From Phycisphaerae bacterium (GTDB taxonomy: Bacteria > Planctomycetota > Phycisphaerae > UBA1845 > Fen-1342): DNA of 5,431 bases. This document shows positions 3,692 to 5,431 of this stretch, one piece after another. Every line of letters begins with the position of its first letter. Position 1 is the first letter of the stretch. The position numbers and the translations under genes are program-made. The notes under the pieces were generated by a model. That model saw nothing but the letters and a program-made list of their open reading frames with translations. It did not search any database and was not told where the DNA came from. Where the stretch lies: assembly GCA_020058145.1 (NCBI GenBank), contig JAGVEP010000302.1:1-5431 (forward strand), written 5' to 3'.

Positions 3692-5431
3692 GTGACGGAA
3701 ACGCTCCATACCCGTAGCCGGCGGACCGCCCTCGGTGGCCTGATCCTCCAATTAGTCGTCTTCGCCGGCGTGCTGGTGCTCGGCCCCCTGACCAACTCCC
3801 TCGCAATCGCGCACTTGGCGTGGTACCTATTTGGCGGCGTGCCGCTGTGGTTCGTCGCGCTGCTCGTCTTTCGGCAACATGAGCTCGCCGCGCTCGAAGC
3901 CCTCGATCTGGAGGAGCTGCGCCGCGAAAAGCAGGCCAGCGGGGGTGGCGAAGCGCTGTTTGGAGCCGCAGGCGGCACTGGGTCGGGCTTCCGCGTCGCC
4001 GCAGCGCGCTTGAAGTGGATGCAGCGCTGGCTCATCCCCGTGTTCGGCCTGCTCAGCGCCCTGTATCTGGGTGGCATGGGCGCGTTCTTGTGGCGGCACG
4101 CCGTGGTGGGCGGCTTCGAGATCACGAGCTCCGCCTGGCCAGCGCCGGTGCGCGTCCCGATCGGGATGGTCATGCTGGCCATCGCGATGTTCGGGACCAT
4201 TCTGTATTCACGCTACGTCTCGGGCATGGCCCGCGTGACCGAGTGGCAACTGCTGCGCGGCTGCGGGTCGTACATGCTCGGCAACGGCCTGGTCGTCACG
4301 GCCCTGCTCGTGTGCCTCGGCGTCTTCCAGTACGCCGGCGTCGCGACCTGGGAGCATGTGGTTGCCTACGTCGTGCCGGTCCTGATGCTCGTGCTGTTCC
4401 TGGAAACGGCCGTCAATTTCGTGCTCGACATCTACCGCCCGCGTGCGGCGGGTGTCGAGCCGCGGGCCTGTTTCGACAGCCGCCTGCTGGGGCTCTTCGC
4501 CGAGCCCGGCGGCATCGCCCACTCGATCGCCGAGGCGATGAACTACCAATTCGGGTTCCAGGTCTCGCAGACCTGGTTCTACCAGCTCTTGCAGCGGGCG
4601 TTTGTGCCGCTGGCTGCCACGGGCGCCCTGGCGCTCTGGCTGCTGACTGGCGTGGTGATCGTGCAGCCCTATGAGCACGTGGTCGTCGAGCGCTTCGGCC
4701 GCCAGCTCAACGCGACGGCGCCGCTAGGGCCGGGGCTGCACTTCAAGTGGCCGTACCCATTCGAGGCGGCCCGGGCGTACAACACGGGGCAATTGCACCA
4801 GCTCCACGTCAGCTTCAAGCAGATTGACGCCGAGCCGGATGAATCGAAAGCCCTCGCCAGCGTGCAGCTCTGGACCGACGAACAGCACCTGGGGCAGGAG
4901 CATTTCGATTTTCTCGTTTGCCCAACGCGCCAGGTGGGCGCGGCGCTGGAGCCGACGACGCAACCGCCAGGAGAAATCGAAGATGAAGGCGCGGCGCGGG
5001 AATCGCCCGTCCACCTGATGCGCCTGGACGCGGTGCTGCAATACCGCATTCAAGCGCACCATCTGGACCGCTTCACGCAGACCATGGTGGACCCCGACGA
5101 CACCCTCCGGGCCGCAGCCTGGGAAGAGGTGAGCCGGTTCATGGCGTCAACCACCGCGGATTATCTGCTCGGCGAGGAATTGGGCGGGATCGGCGAGCAG
5201 CTCCGGCAGCGCATCGCCGCCCGCGTACAGGACCTCGGGCTCGAGGTCGTCTACGTCGGCATCACCAACGTACACCCCGAGAAGACCGTCGCCGAGGCCT
5301 ACCGCCAAGTCGTGACGGCGGAGCAGGAAAAAGTGACCGCAATTCGCGGGGCGCTCGTCGCGGAGGACGAGGCGCTTGCGAAGGTTGCCGGCGAAGCCAA
5401 GGCGGCGCGCGTGCTGGCCGCCGCGGTCGAA
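3692..5431 (+). CDS. Polytopic membrane protein with HflK-like SPFH/band 7 domain (GTG start, 3' end beyond window)
   Basis: From the GTG at 3692 the frame is open for 580 codons to the window edge with no stop. Hydrophobic helices lie at about 15-33, 38-60, 113-134, 153-173, 193-215, 222-247 and 304-324. After the second comes a charged helix (62-81) and a Gly-rich linker (84-99). Immediately after the last helix an SPFH domain begins: VQPYEHVVVERFGR (324-337) and PGLHFKWPYP (347-356) match the opening of HflK/band 7 proteins. The later landmarks YRI (451-453), DPDDTLR (467-473), the segment of about 500-528 ending in GITNVHP, and AYRQVVTAEQEKVTAIR (536-552) also fit HflK. The Ala/Glu-rich end is the start of the usual coiled-coil region. 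Compared with E. coli HflK, which has one N-terminal helix, this protein adds about 300 residues of membrane domain and about 50 residues within the SPFH fold (379-440). HflK/HflC form a membrane cage that modulates FtsH protease; a similar scaffold role is inferred here. A second SPFH gene (HflC-like) may follow downstream but is not visible. Confidence 0.92.
   Translation, partial: MTETLHTRSRRTALGGLILQLVVFAGVLVLGPLTNSLAIAHLAWYLFGGVPLWFVALLVFRQHELAALEALDLEELRREKQASGGGEALFGAAGGTGSGFRVAAARLKWMQRWLIPVFGLLSALYLGGMGAFLWRHAVVGGFEITSSAWPAPVRVPIGMVMLAIAMFGTILYSRYVSGMARVTEWQLLRGCGSYMLGNGLVVTALLVCLGVFQYAGVATWEHVVAYVVPVLMLVLFLETAVNFVLDIYRPRAAGVEPRACFDSRLLGLFAEPGGIAHSIAEAMNYQFGFQVSQTWFYQLLQRAFVPLAATGALALWLLTGVVIVQPYEHVVVERFGRQLNATAPLGPGLHFKWPYPFEAARAYNTGQLHQLHVSFKQIDAEPDESKALASVQLWTDEQHLGQEHFDFLVCPTRQVGAALEPTTQPPGEIEDEGAARESPVHLMRLDAVLQYRIQAHHLDRFTQTMVDPDDTLRAAAWEEVSRFMASTTADYLLGEELGGIGEQLRQRIAARVQDLGLEVVYVGITNVHPEKTVAEAYRQVVTAEQEKVTAIRGALVAEDEALAKVAGEAKAARVLAAAVE

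Noticed and set aside
2409..3695. Open frame of 428 codons on the + strand opposite the permease gene
   Set aside because: It begins inside the heptad palindrome and is rich in Gln, His, Arg and Gly with no hydrophobic core or recognisable motif. This is typical of the complement of a GC-rich gene. The minus strand encodes a clear ABC-2 permease over the same bases.
3097..4200. Minus-strand frame of 367 codons spanning the permease start and the SPFH gene start
   Set aside because: It crosses the divergent promoter region and overlaps two well-supported genes. Its composition is Arg/Ser/Pro/His-rich with no motif.
4015..4674. + strand frame of 219 codons inside the SPFH gene
   Set aside because: It is a shifted frame of the membrane domain, Arg/Ala-rich. 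The GTG-start frame gives coherent helices and an SPFH domain, so this one is a shadow.

Overview
This is a GC-rich chromosomal window. It holds three substantial genes, the 3' tip of a fourth, and three intergenic spacers with recognisable structure. The organism is most likely a member of the Planctomycetota or a related PVC-group lineage. This rests on high GC, a heptad-repeat palindrome (GAGTAGC units) and GAAATCAGAAACC-like intergenic sequence of a kind I associate with that phylum, and the style of the ABC-2 permease and SPFH proteins. It is an inference, not proven by a marker gene.

Layout. Bases 1-113 are the end of a + strand gene whose product finishes in an Ala/Pro/Lys-rich tail. 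Bases 114-438 are a spacer with a GC-rich terminator-like hairpin (181-216), a cluster of AACCGG/CCGGTT hexamers, and a plausible sigma70 promoter (336-363) for the next gene. Bases 439-2409 (+) encode a complete P1B-type heavy-metal ATPase that lacks the usual N-terminal metal-binding domain and has unusual residues in its last two membrane helices. Bases 2410-2525 separate this gene from a convergent one and are dominated by a 33-bp inverted repeat built of 7-nt units. Bases 2526-3509 (-) encode an ABC-2 type permease; no ATPase partner is in the window. Bases 3510-3691 are a divergent spacer with a good minus-strand promoter. From 3692 to the window edge (+) runs a large gene with a GTG start. 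It encodes a polytopic membrane domain of about seven helices joined to an HflK-like SPFH/band 7 domain.

How the genes relate. All three main products are inner-membrane proteins: a metal exporter, an ABC export permease and a membrane scaffold or protease-modulator-like SPFH protein. The ATPase has its own promoter and converges on the permease, so it is probably an independent transcription unit. The permease and the SPFH gene share a 182-bp divergent spacer and could be co-regulated. No functional link between them can be shown from the sequence alone.

I see no tRNA, rRNA, CRISPR array, transposase or phage gene. The most unusual items are the seven-helix plus SPFH architecture with its insertion, the heptad-repeat palindrome, and the ATPase whose ion-site residues fit none of the standard P1B subclasses.
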